Shown: piece by piece, positions 41,685 through 52,627 of the stretch
Layout of the letters: the number at the start of each line of letters is the position of its first letter
How positions within the stretch are numbered: position 1 is the first letter of the stretch
Source: Aphrocallistes beatrix
Lineage: Eukaryota > Porifera > Hexactinellida > Sceptrulophora > Aphrocallistidae
DNA: 64,000 nucleotides
Reading direction: 5' to 3'
Assembly (NCBI GenBank): GCA_963281255.1
Contig: OY725489.1
Coordinates: 1,550,001-1,614,000 of the forward strand
Notes under the pieces: model-generated
Told to the model about the DNA's origin: nothing
Database searches by the model: none
Seen by the model: the letters and a program-made list of their open reading frames with translations, nothing else
Position numbers and translations under genes: made by a program

Positions 41685-42944
41685 TCAGAAAAGTTGGATA
41701 CAGTGGTTGGGGTTACAAGATATAACAACAATTCGTCCTTTTGAATCCAAGGTTATGCCGACAGGCTCAATGAATTCTCCTTTCTCTTCTCCTTTCTTCC
41801 CAAACTTGTGGATCAGTGCTCCTGTGTAGGAGAATATGCAGCCACAATGACGGGATCTATCAGTCAATATAATGTTGAGATCTGAATCTAGAAGGAAACG
41901 ATCAGCAGACCATACTTGACTCGCGCTATCTTCTCCTCTGCTGATCATCTTTCTTGAAAGCTGGTGAGATGCATTGTAGATTCTAATACAAGGATTTTCC
42001 CCACATAATACAACAATCTCCTCAGCTGTCAGTTTAACATCCATGGCATAGAAAGTATCAGGAATGAAACAATTGAATGAGAGATCTAAGTTGAGACACT
42101 GGACACGATTATTACTAAATTCACAAATATAAATTCTTCTCCATTCTGTGGAAACAGTAACACCTCTAGGACCTTTGAATTCAAGTTCTCCATTTCCTTT
42201 CATTCCAACAGTGCTTAAGAACTTCCCTTGAAGAGAATAGATGTTAAGTGAGCAGCCAATATATTGAGTGACATAAACCTTTTCTTGAAGAATACAAATT
42301 CCGCATGGACCATTCATTTTTTCACTGAACATAAATAGGAATTGAAACATCCTATCGAACACTTGTACACGAGCATTTCCGTGATCACAGATATAAAAAT
42401 AATTCGTATCATTAATATCCACAGTGATACCTTCAGGATTGGCAAATATACCAGGATTTTCGGATTTCAAATCATGCTTCCCGAATACTCCTAACGGAGC
42501 ACCCTTTTTCTTATATTCGCTGATCAATTTATCACTCTTCTTCTCGCTATTGACACGTATTGATCCCAGTGTATTCAATTTATCTTCTAAATCTTGGTTC
42601 CATTCGAAATCCACATTCCCCATTCCTTTCGCTTTCTCGCGTACAATCTTTAGTTTGGAAATCTTCTCATCAATCTGAGCAATACTTTGCTGGAGAATTT
42701 CTTTCACTATATTGCCTTTCATATTCTCTAACTGTCCCTTGGAAAGAGACAGTTGTTCAATCTCTTCAGCAATTCCTTTTCCATGAAACTTATCTTCCAA
42801 CTCCTGTATTTCTGCCAACAAAACTGCTTCTCTTTCTTGTAACAGATGATGAGCTCTAGCGAACTTGTCTCGAATTTCTCCACGAGCTCTATCGAACTGA
42901 TTCAGGCTGTCATCTCCCTTCCTTACTAACTCAGCGCTAGCCAT
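41685..42944 (-). CDS. Coiled-coil/NHL-repeat protein, 419 residues
   Basis: An intact single-exon frame. Residues about 10-130 are charged and helical with leucine spacing expected of a coiled coil (for example FARAHHLLQEREAVLLAEIQ). Residues about 150-419 are NHL blades: FANPEGITVDINDTNYFYIC, GPCGICILQEKVYVTQ, GPRGVTVSTEWRRIYICE, a VKLTAEEIVVLCG blade and EPVGITLDSKGRIVV. This is the C-terminal half of a TRIM-NHL architecture without RING or B-box. NHL propellers bind RNA or protein. The partner here is unknown. It is a paralogue of the broken fragment 2.5 kb upstream on the other strand. The start ATG at 42944 has no better alternative upstream. Confidence 0.8.
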   Translation of the reverse strand: MASAELVRKGDDSLNQFDRARGEIRDKFARAHHLLQEREAVLLAEIQELEDKFHGKGIAEEIEQLSLSKGQLENMKGNIVKEILQQSIAQIDEKISKLKIVREKAKGMGNVDFEWNQDLEDKLNTLGSIRVNSEKKSDKLISEYKKKGAPLGVFGKHDLKSENPGIFANPEGITVDINDTNYFYICDHGNARVQVFDRMFQFLFMFSEKMNGPCGICILQEKVYVTQYIGCSLNIYSLQGKFLSTVGMKGNGELEFKGPRGVTVSTEWRRIYICEFSNNRVQCLNLDLSFNCFIPDTFYAMDVKLTAEEIVVLCGENPCIRIYNASHQLSRKMISRGEDSASQVWSADRFLLDSDLNIILTDRSRHCGCIFSYTGALIHKFGKKGEEKGEFIEPVGITLDSKGRIVVISCNPNHCIQLF

Positions 42945-42949
42945 GACAA

Positions 42950-43555
42950 TCTTTGAAATATCTGTTTAACTTCAAGTGTATCGTATCAATGAACTGAGTC
43001 TGTAATAATGCTAATTTTATAGTATAAAATAAGAATATTAGAAAGTGGTTATGTGTGCTTTTATACTAGACTATATTTACTAGAATCTCTTCTCTAAGAT
43101 ATCAGATTACTAGCACTACTAGATTATACAATATTAATATCCACGACATTATATTCAGCTATTGACATTCGAGGTCTGAAAATAGATCAGTGATTTAAGA
43201 GATCAGAATGTAGCATTACCACTGAGATATATTGGCATCATCTATTCATGCAATCTATCTTATTTCCAAGATATAACTCCGTGAGAATTTAAATAGAACA
43301 AAACTCTCTGCATTCCTCTGAGCATTATTCATGGTGGGTACATACAATTCCTTACCTTCTCATTCGTGACATTACAATTCGTGGCCTTACAAATCGTGGC
43401 CTTACATTTCATAACAGGATTATATGGAGTCTAACATCGATTTAATAATGTTGACGGGACGCCATGAATTATTACTAAATCGATGTTACGCAATCCTGTC
43501 ACGAATTGTATGTATCCCATTCTTAAGGGTGTATATACTTGAAGGAAGATATATT
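42950..43555. other. 5' flank of the NHL gene; short hairpin
   Basis: CATCGATTTAATAATG (43436-43451) and AAATCGATGTTACGCAATC (43477-43495) form an imperfect hairpin, flanked by ACAATTCGTGGCC-type repeats at 43374-43410. No gene seen. Confidence 0.4.
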
Positions 43556-43556
43556 C

Positions 43557-43720
43557 TAGGGCATACCTAATTTACGGGACGGGACGGGTTAAGATGCCTA
43601 ATTTACGAGACGGGACGAGTTAAGATGCCTAATTTAGGGGACGGGATGCCGTCCCGTCCCGTAAAGTAGGCATCTAGATTTTCCGGGACTGTCCTGTCCC
43701 GTAAATTAGGCATGCCCCTA
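43557..43720. mobile_element. MITE with GTCCCGT/ACGGGAC repeats
   Basis: The ends are AGGGCATACCTAATTTACGG and CCGTAAATTAGGCATGCCCCT in inverted order. The interior repeats GCCTAATTTACGRGACGGG. It lies 20 bp before the zinc-finger exon. Confidence 0.7.
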
Positions 43721-43807
43721 TTCAATTTGAAAAACTGAAATGGCGTCTAGTAAAGAAAACTGCAATCTCTGCAAGAAAGATTTCGCAAAGCTAAAGCGGC
43801 ACATATA

Positions 43808-43958
43808 GGGTTGCCAGACGTCCGGGTTTCGAGTCATTTGTCCGGAGTCTGGGAATGGGATGAATTTGTCCGGGTTTGGAGAATTTTGAGTCCTGTCCGA
43901 CTACTCACTACTCAGGACTGTCAATATATTATATCCGTATCTAAGTTATTTAGTTAGC
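43808..43958. mobile_element. hAT-like element end (CAGACGTCCGG type)
   Basis: GGGTTGCCAGACGTCCGGGT starts here; GTCCGG recurs. Its partner end is not found because family A follows at once. Confidence 0.45.
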
Positions 43959-43959
43959 T

Positions 43960-44289
43960 ACAAGCGTGCTTCGCTTGCTTGCGCTGCGCGGCTGGCGGAC
44001 ACAAAGTGTCCGCCGGAGGCTCCCTTCGGTCGCCTGGGGTCACATTGGTTAATTATAAGGGAGATAACATCTCTAAATACGTCTGTTCTACTATTATAAT
44101 ATACTATATCGCACGAAAAATCACAAAATTTATCAATTTTTGAAATTTTGATGAGTAATGATGACGTCATAACACAGTGATGAGTCATCATAATTTTTGA
44201 TAATAGTTGCATCATATGTGAGGTATGTTAGTATACAGATTATTTTAAAATATCAGGCGTATATCTCCCATAATGGCTGAGTTATGAGC
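43960..44289 (-). mobile_element. Family A element, reversed, truncated
   Basis: It opens with the inverted GC tail (CAAGCGTGCTTCGCTTGCTT and GGCGGACACAAAGTGTCCGC) and runs to the AATGGCTGAGTTATG block; the head is missing. Confidence 0.75.
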
Positions 44290-44664
44290 CATCCCGAGGA
44301 TAACGTCTATGAAATCCTGTTCAAAAACCGGGCACACAAAAATAAAGGAAAGCCTCATGTCGTTTGCCCATTCGTCGAGGAAGACAACAAAGTGTGCGAT
44401 AAATACGCCATGGAAGATGGGTATGTTATTATAATAGATTAAGATACTAGGTCATACGATCAACGTCTATCTACCTCAGCTTATATTACTGCAAATTTAG
44501 ATTACATCATCATCTCAGCCGTGTGCATAACGTGAAAATAAAATTCCAATTCGGCAAAGAGTTGATGCTGAGAGCAAAGTATCTGCAAGTATCAGGGATT
44601 ACACCAAATGATACACAAGAAATGTCGGAAACGATATTTGATACAAACAATGTATCAGTTAATC

Positions 44665-45240
44665 TGTTGCTTGTCCGAATTGATTGAAGAATTGGCAAGT
44701 CGTAGAGATGATATGAAAATTGGCATGTCATAGGTGTCAAATGATATGACGACGATTAAGTTTTAAGATCTATGCGAAATTTTCACACCTCTACAAAAAA
44801 ATGGAAAACAATTTTTCACACCTTTCTATACAAAATATATGACTACACTATCATAATAGAAGTAATTGTACGGCACTACAATAGATTGTCATTGTTATTA
44901 ATACTTCAAAGCCACAAATTATGTTTGATATCTAATTAAATGTATCATAATAAATAGCAATGAAAAAGTTTAAGTGCATATTTTCGCACCATTATGTATA
45001 TATTTTAACACCATTTGACGAATTTTGAATTTCGAATATCATATTTTCAGGTCTATATGATAAATAATATTTTTACTTTTGTTTATATTAGATACATAAA
45101 GTAAACAAATCTCAAAAATATGTTATAAACTTGCTTCTAACGGTTGACATGGGGTTTCTAGTGGTGTAGATTTATAATTATATTTTCATATCCATTTGAG
45201 AAATTATTCGTTAAATTTGTTTACAATATTTATATAATAT
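44665..45240 (+). mobile_element. Family B element without GC tail
   Basis: TTGTCCGAATTGATTGAAGA with the GGCAAGTCGTAGAGATG block, a duplicated TTTTCACACCT block, then one to two tandem units (GGTTGACATGGGGTTTCTAG). Confidence 0.7.
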
Positions 45241-45279
45241 GAGTTTTAATAAATTGAGGAGTCCAGATGTTTTACGATG

Positions 45280-45535
45280 TTCATATCTCACAAGCCAAGT
45301 CACTTGCTGGAGCTGCACTATTGATCTGTCTGCCAACATTTTTAGTGCAGCTACTAGTATAGGACATCGGGGAGTAGGGAGTAGGGGTCAGGAGGGAGCA
45401 GCTACGGGAGTATGACACTTGTGTACAGAGACAGTTGTGTACAATATTTGTGGGACAGTTGTGTACAAGCATTAGAAAGATATACCCCGAAATTATTGGC
45501 AGTATCATTAATTTCAGTAATCAGCTCTATACTCT
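45280..45535. repeat. Repeats of TTGTGTACA/ACAGTTGTGTACA
   Basis: ACAGTTGTGTACAA occurs twice plus variants; inverted forms (TTGTACACAACTGTC) are at 47175-47275. The two blocks bracket the Tc1-like relic at a distance of 1.7 kb and may be parts of one larger element. Confidence 0.5.
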
Positions 45536-45729
45536 GGTAGTTTTCAAGGTAGGATTTTCAAATCAATGCTATAACAAATACACCCATAAAGCTAAATATC
45601 AAAACGATTTTTGACTGTTTTCGTGAAAGCCAACTACTTCAGTTTTCAATTTGTTAACAAATTCTTTTCGAGAATTGGTCCATTTTCATTTTACCTGTTT
45701 TTTCTATTAATCGACTAATATTTTTTGTC

Positions 45730-46693
45730 ATGGCATGTCCACTATTCCAACAAAAACGCAGAATCGAAGTCCAGGCACTTTACAATGCAGGAATCACAAA
45801 TGCTAGGGATATTTCTTTGCGAGCGGACAGTTTATCGGATTATTAATAGCATAAAAAACAACAAGGGGCTGGAACACAAAAGTGGTGCTGGTCGTCCAAG
45901 TAAAATCCACCCTAATGACAAGAGAAGGATTTCAAATATCCTCAAATCTACGCCTAGGATATCAATACGACGATTGACTAGCCGACTGGAGACCGATGTT
46001 GGGAAAAGCTCGACACATCGATACCTTAAGAGAGAGAACTTCGTCAAATCCCCGGTGATTCGAGTTCCAGCTCTGACAGATTTGCATGTCCAAAAGCGTA
46101 TTAATTGATGCAAAGAAATGAAGGGATTTGATTGGTCAAAAACATTCTTTACCGACGAATGTTCAATCTGGCTAGACTCAGGGAAAGTTAAAGTCTGGAG
46201 TAAGAGGGGCCAGCGTGTAAATTTACCCTCTTACAGGCATCCTTCCAAAGTTCATGTTTGGGGTGGGATTTCTATGATGGGCGCTACACCACTTTGCATA
46301 TTTACTGAGAATTTCAACCAACAGGTCTACATCTCCACACTAAATGGCTATCTAATTGAACAAGCTAGGGCACTCTATGGTCAAAATTGGGTATTGCAAG
46401 AATATAATAGCCCAATCCACACATGAAAGGCCGCGAAGGGGTGGAAGTCCGAATTTGTCCCCCTTAGGATTGATTGGCCTCCTAATAGTCCTGATCTTGC
46501 CCCAATTGAAAACTTTTGGGCAGTTCTCAAAAGGCGGTTGATAGAACGATCACCTAAAACAATTCAGCAGTTGAGAACTGGGATAGAGGAGATATGGGAT
46601 TCGTTTGATCCAGATTTTATTAGGCCATTTTGCACCTCAAAGGAGTCAAGAATCCAGCTTTGCCTCAAGAACAAGGGTAGAAAAATAAAATAT
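45730..46693 (+). pseudogene. Tc1/mariner transposase relic
   Basis: It starts MACPLFQQKRRIEVQALYN, then after one frameshift near 45815 continues with an HTH (TVYRIINSIKNNKG), a linker (GAGRPSKIHPNDKRRISNIL), the DDE core with FFTDECSIWLDSG, VHVWGGISMMG and DWPPNSPDLAPIENFWAVLK, and ends near 46693. It has two in-frame TGA codons at 46109 and 46427. The catalytic residues (first D in TDE, second D in PNSPD, third E in IEN) are still readable. No clear terminal repeats could be assigned. Confidence 0.85.
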
Positions 46694-46833
46694 TAATAAT
46701 TTACTATCTTAGATTAGTTTTACTGACCGATTACACCCTAATTCATCTCATATTCAAGTACTAGTTAGGTACTGTTCAACAATTAGGATTTATGGCAATG
46801 GATATTTACTGCCAATAATTACGGGACATACTG

Positions 46834-47157
46834 TAGTTGTAGACAGCCCTAATAATATCAGTGGTTCTTTAACTAGGGTACTAGAGGTACACCAGTGTAA
46901 CGTAGGGTATTTGGGTACAGAATTAACCGGTACCTGTGAATATGAGTTGAATCGTGAACTGTACTTATCTACTTCTTTGGTTTCTGAACACATAATAATC
47001 TGTGTTGTTTAAAAACAAAAAAACAGGTAGGAATATTTTTTAAACTCATATTCACAGGTAGCGGTTAATTCTGTACCCCAAATACCCTACGTTACACTGG
47101 TGTACCCCTAGTACCCTAGTTAGAGAACCACTGAGAATATTAGGGCTGTCTACAACT
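46834..47157. mobile_element. hAT-like foldback (CAGTGGTTCTYTAACTAGGG ends)
   Basis: The inverted arms contain CAGTGGTTCTTTAACTAGGG at 46859 and its complement at 47114-47133. Pairing extends outward through AGTTGTAGACAGCCCTAAT and inward through AATTAACCGGTACCTGTGAA (with differences). Confidence 0.75.
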
Positions 47158-47280
47158 ACGTATCTTTCTAATTCTTGTACACAACTGTCTCTGTACACAA
47201 ATGTCTCATAAATCTTGTACACAACTGTCTTCCTAATCCTGTACACAAATGTCTCTGTACACAAGTGTCTTACTCCGAAG

Positions 47281-47790
47281 TAGTCCATTGCCTATCAAAC
47301 ACGATCAAATTTGAATATCTAGTTACTACAGTTTGCATGAAATGGCCCAAACTGACCAACATGCTTAACCATAGCAACGCAGGAATGTAACAACACTCCA
47401 TTGAAAAATTCTAAATTTTTCAAATCAACTCGTACTAATCTTGGTTCTACACAAAAATCACACCTTAATACAGGGTTTTTTAAGGGCAATCGTGGTGTAA
47501 AAATTACACCACGATTTGGGTCGGCTGCTGCAGAGTGGGCAATATTTGGTTAATATTTTTTCGGTGGTTACACCGTGATTAAGCTGAGTTACACCAAGGT
47601 CTCAATCTTAAAAAACCCTGCCTTAATACCATTTAGAAATAGGGTTAAAACAGCTTAGAAAATCGCTAAAATTGTCTTTAGAATGACCTATTGCGCAATG
47701 ATATGATGACTAATCTAAATTTTTCCAACGGATATATGTACTTTGATGCCATGTTTATATATGCTGGTAATACATTCTTAATGCCATAGC
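47281..47790. mobile_element. Family D foldback, one arm only
   Basis: It matches the right arm of 37135-38199 (TAGTCCATTGCCTATCAAAC and the GCATGAAATGGCCC block), with a MITE inserted at 47471, and breaks off into an AT repeat. Confidence 0.75.
47471..47620. mobile_element. hAT-like MITE, perfect 8-bp duplication
   Basis: The ends are CAGGGTTTTTTAAG and CTTAAAAAACCCTG. CCTTAATA is repeated exactly at 47463-47470 and 47621-47628. The related family D copy at 37917 has the uninterrupted site. Confidence 0.9.
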
Positions 47791-47825
47791 CTAATATATA
47801 TATACATAGTATATATATATATATA

Positions 47826-48006
47826 TGTAACGAATTGATTGAAGAAACTGCCAGGCGTAGAAAGCTGATTTTTGGCATGTGGGAGTCTTTTGGCTATGGC
47901 TCCAGTAAGTTCTGAATTCAGACGAAAATGTCAACTCATCATGGAGCCTCCGGCGGACACAAAGTGTCCGCCAGCCGCGCAGCTTAAGCAAGCGAAGCGC
48001 GCTTGT
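47826..48006 (+). mobile_element. Family A element with internal deletion
   Basis: The head GTAACGAATTGATTGAAGAA and CATCATGGA are joined directly to the GC tail, losing about 290 bp of body. Confidence 0.75.
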
Positions 48007-48019
48007 ATACATATATATA

Positions 48020-48490
48020 TACAAGCGCGCTTCGCTTGCTTGCGCTGCGCGGCTGGCGGACCTTTATGTCCGCGGGGGCAACCTTCGGGCGCCTGCGGTC
48101 ACCATTGATTAATTATAAGGGGATAACATCCCTAAATACGTCTGTCCTACTGTTATAATCGATATCACACGAAAAATCATCAAATTTTAAAACTTTAATG
48201 AGTAATGATGACGTCATAACAAAGTGATGAGTCATCATTTTTTGATGATAGTTGTCATATGTGAGGTATGTTAGTATACATATTCTATTAAAATTTCACC
48301 CTTCTATCTCCTATAATGGCTGAGTTATGCTCGAATAACTGTATTGCTTAACTTTTAAAAATGTAACAATGTCGTCATAATTCCATGATGAGTCGACATT
48401 TTGCTCTGAGAGCCATAGCCAAAAGACTCCCACATGCCAAAAATCAGCTTTCTGTGCCTGGCAGTTTCTTCTATCAATTCGTTACAGATA
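48020..48490 (-). mobile_element. Family A element, complete, tail-to-tail with its neighbour
   Basis: Inverted GC tail at 48020-48095, full body, and reversed head (CAATTCGTTACAGATATAT). Together with 47826-48006 it makes a symmetrical pair around a 12-bp ATAC/TATA spacer. Confidence 0.8.
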
Positions 48491-48561
48491 TATTCGATTA
48501 TCCGAACAGTGTGTTCGAGTACCACTCATTTTATCAAATACTTTTCAATTGAATTTGTGAA

Positions 48562-48680
48562 AATAATGTGTTCGGATAACTGAAATAATGTGTTCGGATA
48601 ACTGAAATAATGTGTTCGGATAACTGAAATGATGTGTTCGGATAACTGAAATAATGTGTTCGGATAACTGAAATAATGTT
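48562..48680. repeat. 22-bp tandem repeat, five units
   Basis: Unit ATAATGTGTTCGGATAACTG plus AA, nearly perfect. GTTCGGATAACTGA is also the subterminal motif of the Tigger-like MITE just downstream. Confidence 0.85.
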
Positions 48681-48700
48681 CATACATAATGTTCATAGTA

Positions 48701-49006
48701 CAGTAGGACGTCAGTTATCCGAACGGGTTGGGACCGCAGGGGTTCGGATAACTGAAGTTGTTATGTGATTATATAGAAAAGTTGGTCAGTAGTACTAAGT
48801 AGTCATAATGATGAATATGGAGAAAATACTTATTAGCTTATGTAGGTATCATCAATAGTATATAAAATGATGGCAGTGTAATAATTTCAATTATCAACTC
48901 AGGATGCATCATTCATACATTTATTATATTTTAGTTTGGTCAACCAAGGGGTTCGGATAACTGAAGTGTTCGGATAACTGAAGTTCGGATAACTGACGTT
49001 CTACTG
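48701..49006. mobile_element. Tigger-like MITE (copy 2)
   Basis: As 6194-6514, with TA flanks; almost identical sequence apart from one fewer GTTCGGATAACTGAA iteration and point changes. Confidence 0.85.
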
Positions 49007-49067
49007 TAGTATGTTTGTGTACAATGCTATGTACTAAGTTATATACTTCTACACATTGAAATTATAG

Positions 49068-50632
49068 TCATTTAGTAAGTGAACCAAATGAAGTAATTGT
49101 TGTCTGCTTAAGTTGAGTAAATCTCTTTTTCGCAGCCAATTCTTTCAATGTAGACAATACTAAAGTGTTGTAAGGAGAAGCTTCTGGTTGTTTCCGGAGC
49201 CATATTAAACACTTGTCAAACATGACCATTGCTTCACCATTACTTACTGGGCAAATGATTTGACAATCAATAGGATCATCATCCTCCTCCCCAGAGTCAT
49301 CCTCATTTTCAACCATATGAAACTGTTCAACATGCTCCATAATATGTTCATCACTGAGATGTTCGTACCTTAAGTCATCACTTTCTAACCACTCTTGTAC
49401 TTCACTTCCATCAAGTTCATACCCTAGTGTTTGTAAACTGCTAGTAAATTCCGCATTCGAAGGTAAAATTTCCTGTTCATCTTCTCCTTCAATAGGTACA
49501 AGTTTCCGCCATGAACGCCTTATGGTCTGAGGACTAATTTCATCCCATGCTGTTGCAATTCTCTCGATAACATTTATCATGTTAATCTCCTTCAGAAATG
49601 TAACGATATTTTTGTCCTGGGACAAAAGAAGCTCTCATAATAGTGATGCACGATATCTTCGTTTCATAGACTCCAAAACCCCTTGATCCATTGGCTGAAT
49701 CAAGCTGGTAACATTTGGAGGTAAAAATTTTGACACTATGAGACATTCATCAGAGACAATTTGGCTTTCATCAGGGTGGGCAGAGCAATTATCAAGAAGT
49801 AACAAGGCTTTTGGCTGTAGGCCCATTTCCTTCAATTTCTCTTGGAAAATATGTGGGCGTTAACCCAAGCACTTTTTTGATTCATGTAAGTTTGCAGTGC
49901 ATCTAAATTAAGATTCCTAAAACATCTTGGACGAGCATATTTCCCAATAAATAGAAGAGGTAACTTGATTGATCCAGTAATGTTGGCACATGCACTTATT
50001 GTAACCCGATCTTTTGCTTTTTTCCAACCATCAGCTCTCGTTTCAAATACACTGGCCAAAGTTTTTTGTGGGAGAAGACGATAATAAAGGCCTGTTTCAT
50101 CACAGTTAAACACCTGGTCTTTAGTGTAGCCTTCAATTAGGCTTGGGAACTCTTCCAGATAAATAGTAGCTGCAGTCACATCAGCTGAAGCTTTCTCCCC
50201 TTGTACACTCAATTCTTTCAGTCCATGCCTCCTACAAAAGCGCCATAAAAATCCAGAGCTCGCAGTAAAGGATTTATTATCTACGTCTGAATAGATTAGT
50301 GGGAATAAAATCTTTGCCTTTTCAGACAGTATTGGTCCAGTAACAGGAAGGCCTTTTTCTCTCTGTTGCCTAAACCAAATATACAATGCTTCATCTAGTT
50401 TCTGATACCCGCCAATTTTCATTGTCTTTGCCTTCCTAGAACTCAAATCAGTCACTTTTATGTCGACTATTGTCGATCTTCCAATCCCGTACCGCTCTGA
50501 AATGACGGTATAAGAGATACCTGCAGCTATTAGATTGCAGACAGCAAGTTTATCTTCGATACTTAGTACTTTTCTTTTTCTCTTCTACACACTGCTGTCC
50601 GACTTCAAGTCCGTAGGTTGGAATGACGCCAT
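49068..50632 (-). pseudogene. pogo/Tigger-type transposase relic
   Basis: The minus strand from ATG at 50632 encodes a CENP-B-like N terminus (KRKVLSIEDKLAVCNLIAAG, SERYGIGRSTIVDIK), a second HTH (ALYIWFRQQREKGLPVTGPI) and a DDE core with [26 protein letters not shown] and [12 protein letters not shown], then an acidic tail. Lesions: in-frame TAG at 50587-50585 after 15 codons, one extra T in a TTTT run near 49843, and an in-frame TGA at 49637-49635. The catalytic Asp residues are present. Only three lesions, so death was fairly recent. A possible terminus CAGTCGAATATCTCC lies at about 50700 (minus strand); the other end was not resolved. Confidence 0.9.
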
Positions 50633-50707
50633 TTTAAGTGATGCCTATACACGTAGTGTACGATATATATATATGTTGCTAGTATTTCGTAATTGGAGAT
50701 ATTCGAC

Positions 50708-51266
50708 TGTAAATCCTTACTATTAAAACTCGATTATTGTGTATGTGTATATATATATATATATATATCTGTAACGAATTGATTGAAGAAACTGCCGGTC
50801 ATAGAAAGCTAATTTTTGGCATGTGGGAGTATTTTGGCTATGGCTCCAGTAAGTTCTGAGCTCAGAGCAAAATGTCGACTCATCATGGAATTATGACGTC
50901 ATTGTCACATTTTTGAAAGTTAAGCAACACAGTTATTCGAGCATAACTCAGCCATTATAGGAGATAGAAGGCTGAAATTCTAATAGAATCTGTATACTAA
51001 CATACCTCACATATGATGCGACTTTCATCAAAAAATGATGACTCATCACTCTGTTATGACGTCATCATTACGCATCAAAAATTTTAAAATTGACAAATTT
51101 GGTGATTTTTGAGTGAAATCGGTTTTATCACAAAGATGGACATATTTAGAGATGTTATCTCCCTCATAATTAACCAATGTCACCTCCAGGCGACCGAAGG
51201 GAGCCTCTGGCGGACACGAAGTGTCCGCTAGCCGCGCAGCGCAAGCAAGCGAAGCGCGCTTGTAAA
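50708..51266 (+). mobile_element. Family A element
   Basis: Complete: head CCTTACTATTAAAACTCG, AT run, GTAACGAATTGATTGAAGAA, body, GC tail at 51184-51264. Confidence 0.85.
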
Positions 51267-51481
51267 TAGTAAATATGGGTCTAATATAATCGTTTCGCAT
51301 AATTTAGGAACTACGAATATGGTTTAATAAATCAATTCCTTAATAAAAATGTATGTTCCAAAATTGTGCGTAGCATTGTCAATATGTTTGGATATACATA
51401 CGTGTAAGTAGTATTCAAATCATAATAGTACGTTCTTTAATAATATCTAAGTTGGTACATGTGCATTTAAGAGCGTAAAAT

Positions 51482-51578
51482 ACGTATTTCGCTTATCCGA
51501 ACGATTTCACTTATCCGAACACCAATCTTTGAGCTAACAAACGGAGGTGTTCGGATAACCGAGGGTGTACTGTACATA
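51482..51578. mobile_element. Tigger-like MITE fragment (TTATCCGAAC type)
   Basis: CGCTTATCCGAACGATTTC with CACTTATCCGAACACC on the left and GGTGTTCGGATAACCGAGGG then TGTACTG on the right, the latter followed by TA. Confidence 0.6.
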
Positions 51579-51584
51579 GAAATC

Positions 51585-51668
51585 TATATCATAGATGGAT
51601 TTTGGTTCAGAGAAATGAGTACGTACTAAATCGAATAACGTATTATCCGAGTACGTACTAACCGAGTT
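51585..51668. mobile_element. Half of the CAGTAGAACTCGGTTA MITE
   Basis: It ends TAACCGAGTTCTACTG followed by TA, with TTCGAATAACGTATTATCCG-like interior as at 25944-26103. The left end is diverged. Confidence 0.6.
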
Positions 51669-51671
51669 CTA

Positions 51672-52103
51672 CTGTATATATATATCTGTAACGAATTGAT
51701 TGAAGAAACTGCCAGGCGCAGAAAGCTGATTTTTGGCATGTGGGAGTCTTTTGGCTATGGCTCCAATACGTTCTGACCTCAGACGAAAATGTCGACTCAT
51801 CATAGATTTATGACGTCATTGTCAGCTTTTTTAAAAGTTTTTCGACCATAACTCAGTAATTTTAATAAGTGATAGAAGGTTGAAATTTTAATAGAATGTG
51901 TATGCTAATATACATCACATATGATGCAACTATCATCAAAAAATGATAACTCATCACTCTGTTATTACGTCATCATTACGCATCAAAATTTTAAAAATTG
52001 GCAAATTTTGTGATTTTTCGTGCGATATCGATTATAACAGTAGGACCGACGTATTTTTGGGATGTTATTTCCGTTATCATTAATCAATGCGACACCAGGC
52101 GCT

Positions 52104-52185
<82 letters not shown>

Positions 52186-52249
52186 ATATATATACGTATA
52201 CAGTATATATGTATATGTAAACATTATTCGAGTTTTAATAGTAAGGATA
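51672..52249 (+). mobile_element. Family A element with (TA)n in place of the GC tail
   Basis: The head GTAACGAATTGATTGAAG and body are complete to CACCAGGCGCTC; then an uninterrupted (TA)n tract of about 75 bp replaces the hairpin, and the element closes with CGAGTTTTAATAGTAAGGAT. Confidence 0.75.
52106..52180. repeat. (TA)n microsatellite
   Basis: About 37 perfect TA dinucleotides. Apparent ORFs here only encode alternating Tyr-Ile. Confidence 0.95.
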
Positions 52250-52627
52250 TAATTATCACATATTTTGAGTTCATGGTTGTTTAAGGGGTATTTGCCCCGG
52301 TTTGATTCTGCAGCCCTGGATTTCATTCAACCACCTTTGGCCCCGTCTCGCCCCGGCTTGGAAAATTCCTGTGACCGCCCCAAACCAGGGGTTTATCTAG
52401 ATGTCTGCAGGAATCTATAGGTAGTACCAGCCTGGTATCGTTCGAGGTGCCAATGCGCTTGCAATGTGTTTCGATTTTGGTGCCAGGTTGCCACCACCCC
52501 TGGAATTCAAGATAAACCCCTGTAGGGTGCTAAAAACTTGGATCACCTTAAAAAGTGCCGGAGTGGAAAATTCTGGATAAACCGTTGTTTGGACCTATTC
52601 AACGTGTTTGTATTTAGATTGACACCA

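Larger units (their letters stand above)
43740..44420 (+). pseudogene. Zinc-finger-like exon split by transposons
   Basis: From ATG at 43740 the frame reads MASSKENCNLCKKDFAKLKR then HI and stops at 43809, where a hAT-like end (AGGGTTGCCAGACGTCCGGG) begins. After a nested family A element, a plausible continuation starts at 44290: HPEDNVYEILFKNRAH, GKPHVVCPFVEEDNKVC and DKYAMEDG, then GTATGT, a good splice donor. The C-x2-C ... H-x(3-5)-H pattern would be a C2H2 finger interrupted right between the two histidines. I do not recognise the protein family. Confidence 0.5.

Noticed and set aside
42424..42859. ORFs antisense to the NHL gene
   Set aside because: Shadow frames of the 419-residue coding sequence, no independent motif.
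48562..48680. CRISPR-like 22-bp repeats
   Set aside because: Direct tandem units without unique spacers; the motif belongs to the neighbouring MITE.
52084..52326. ORFs with long Tyr-Ile runs
   Set aside because: Translation of a perfect (TA)n microsatellite.
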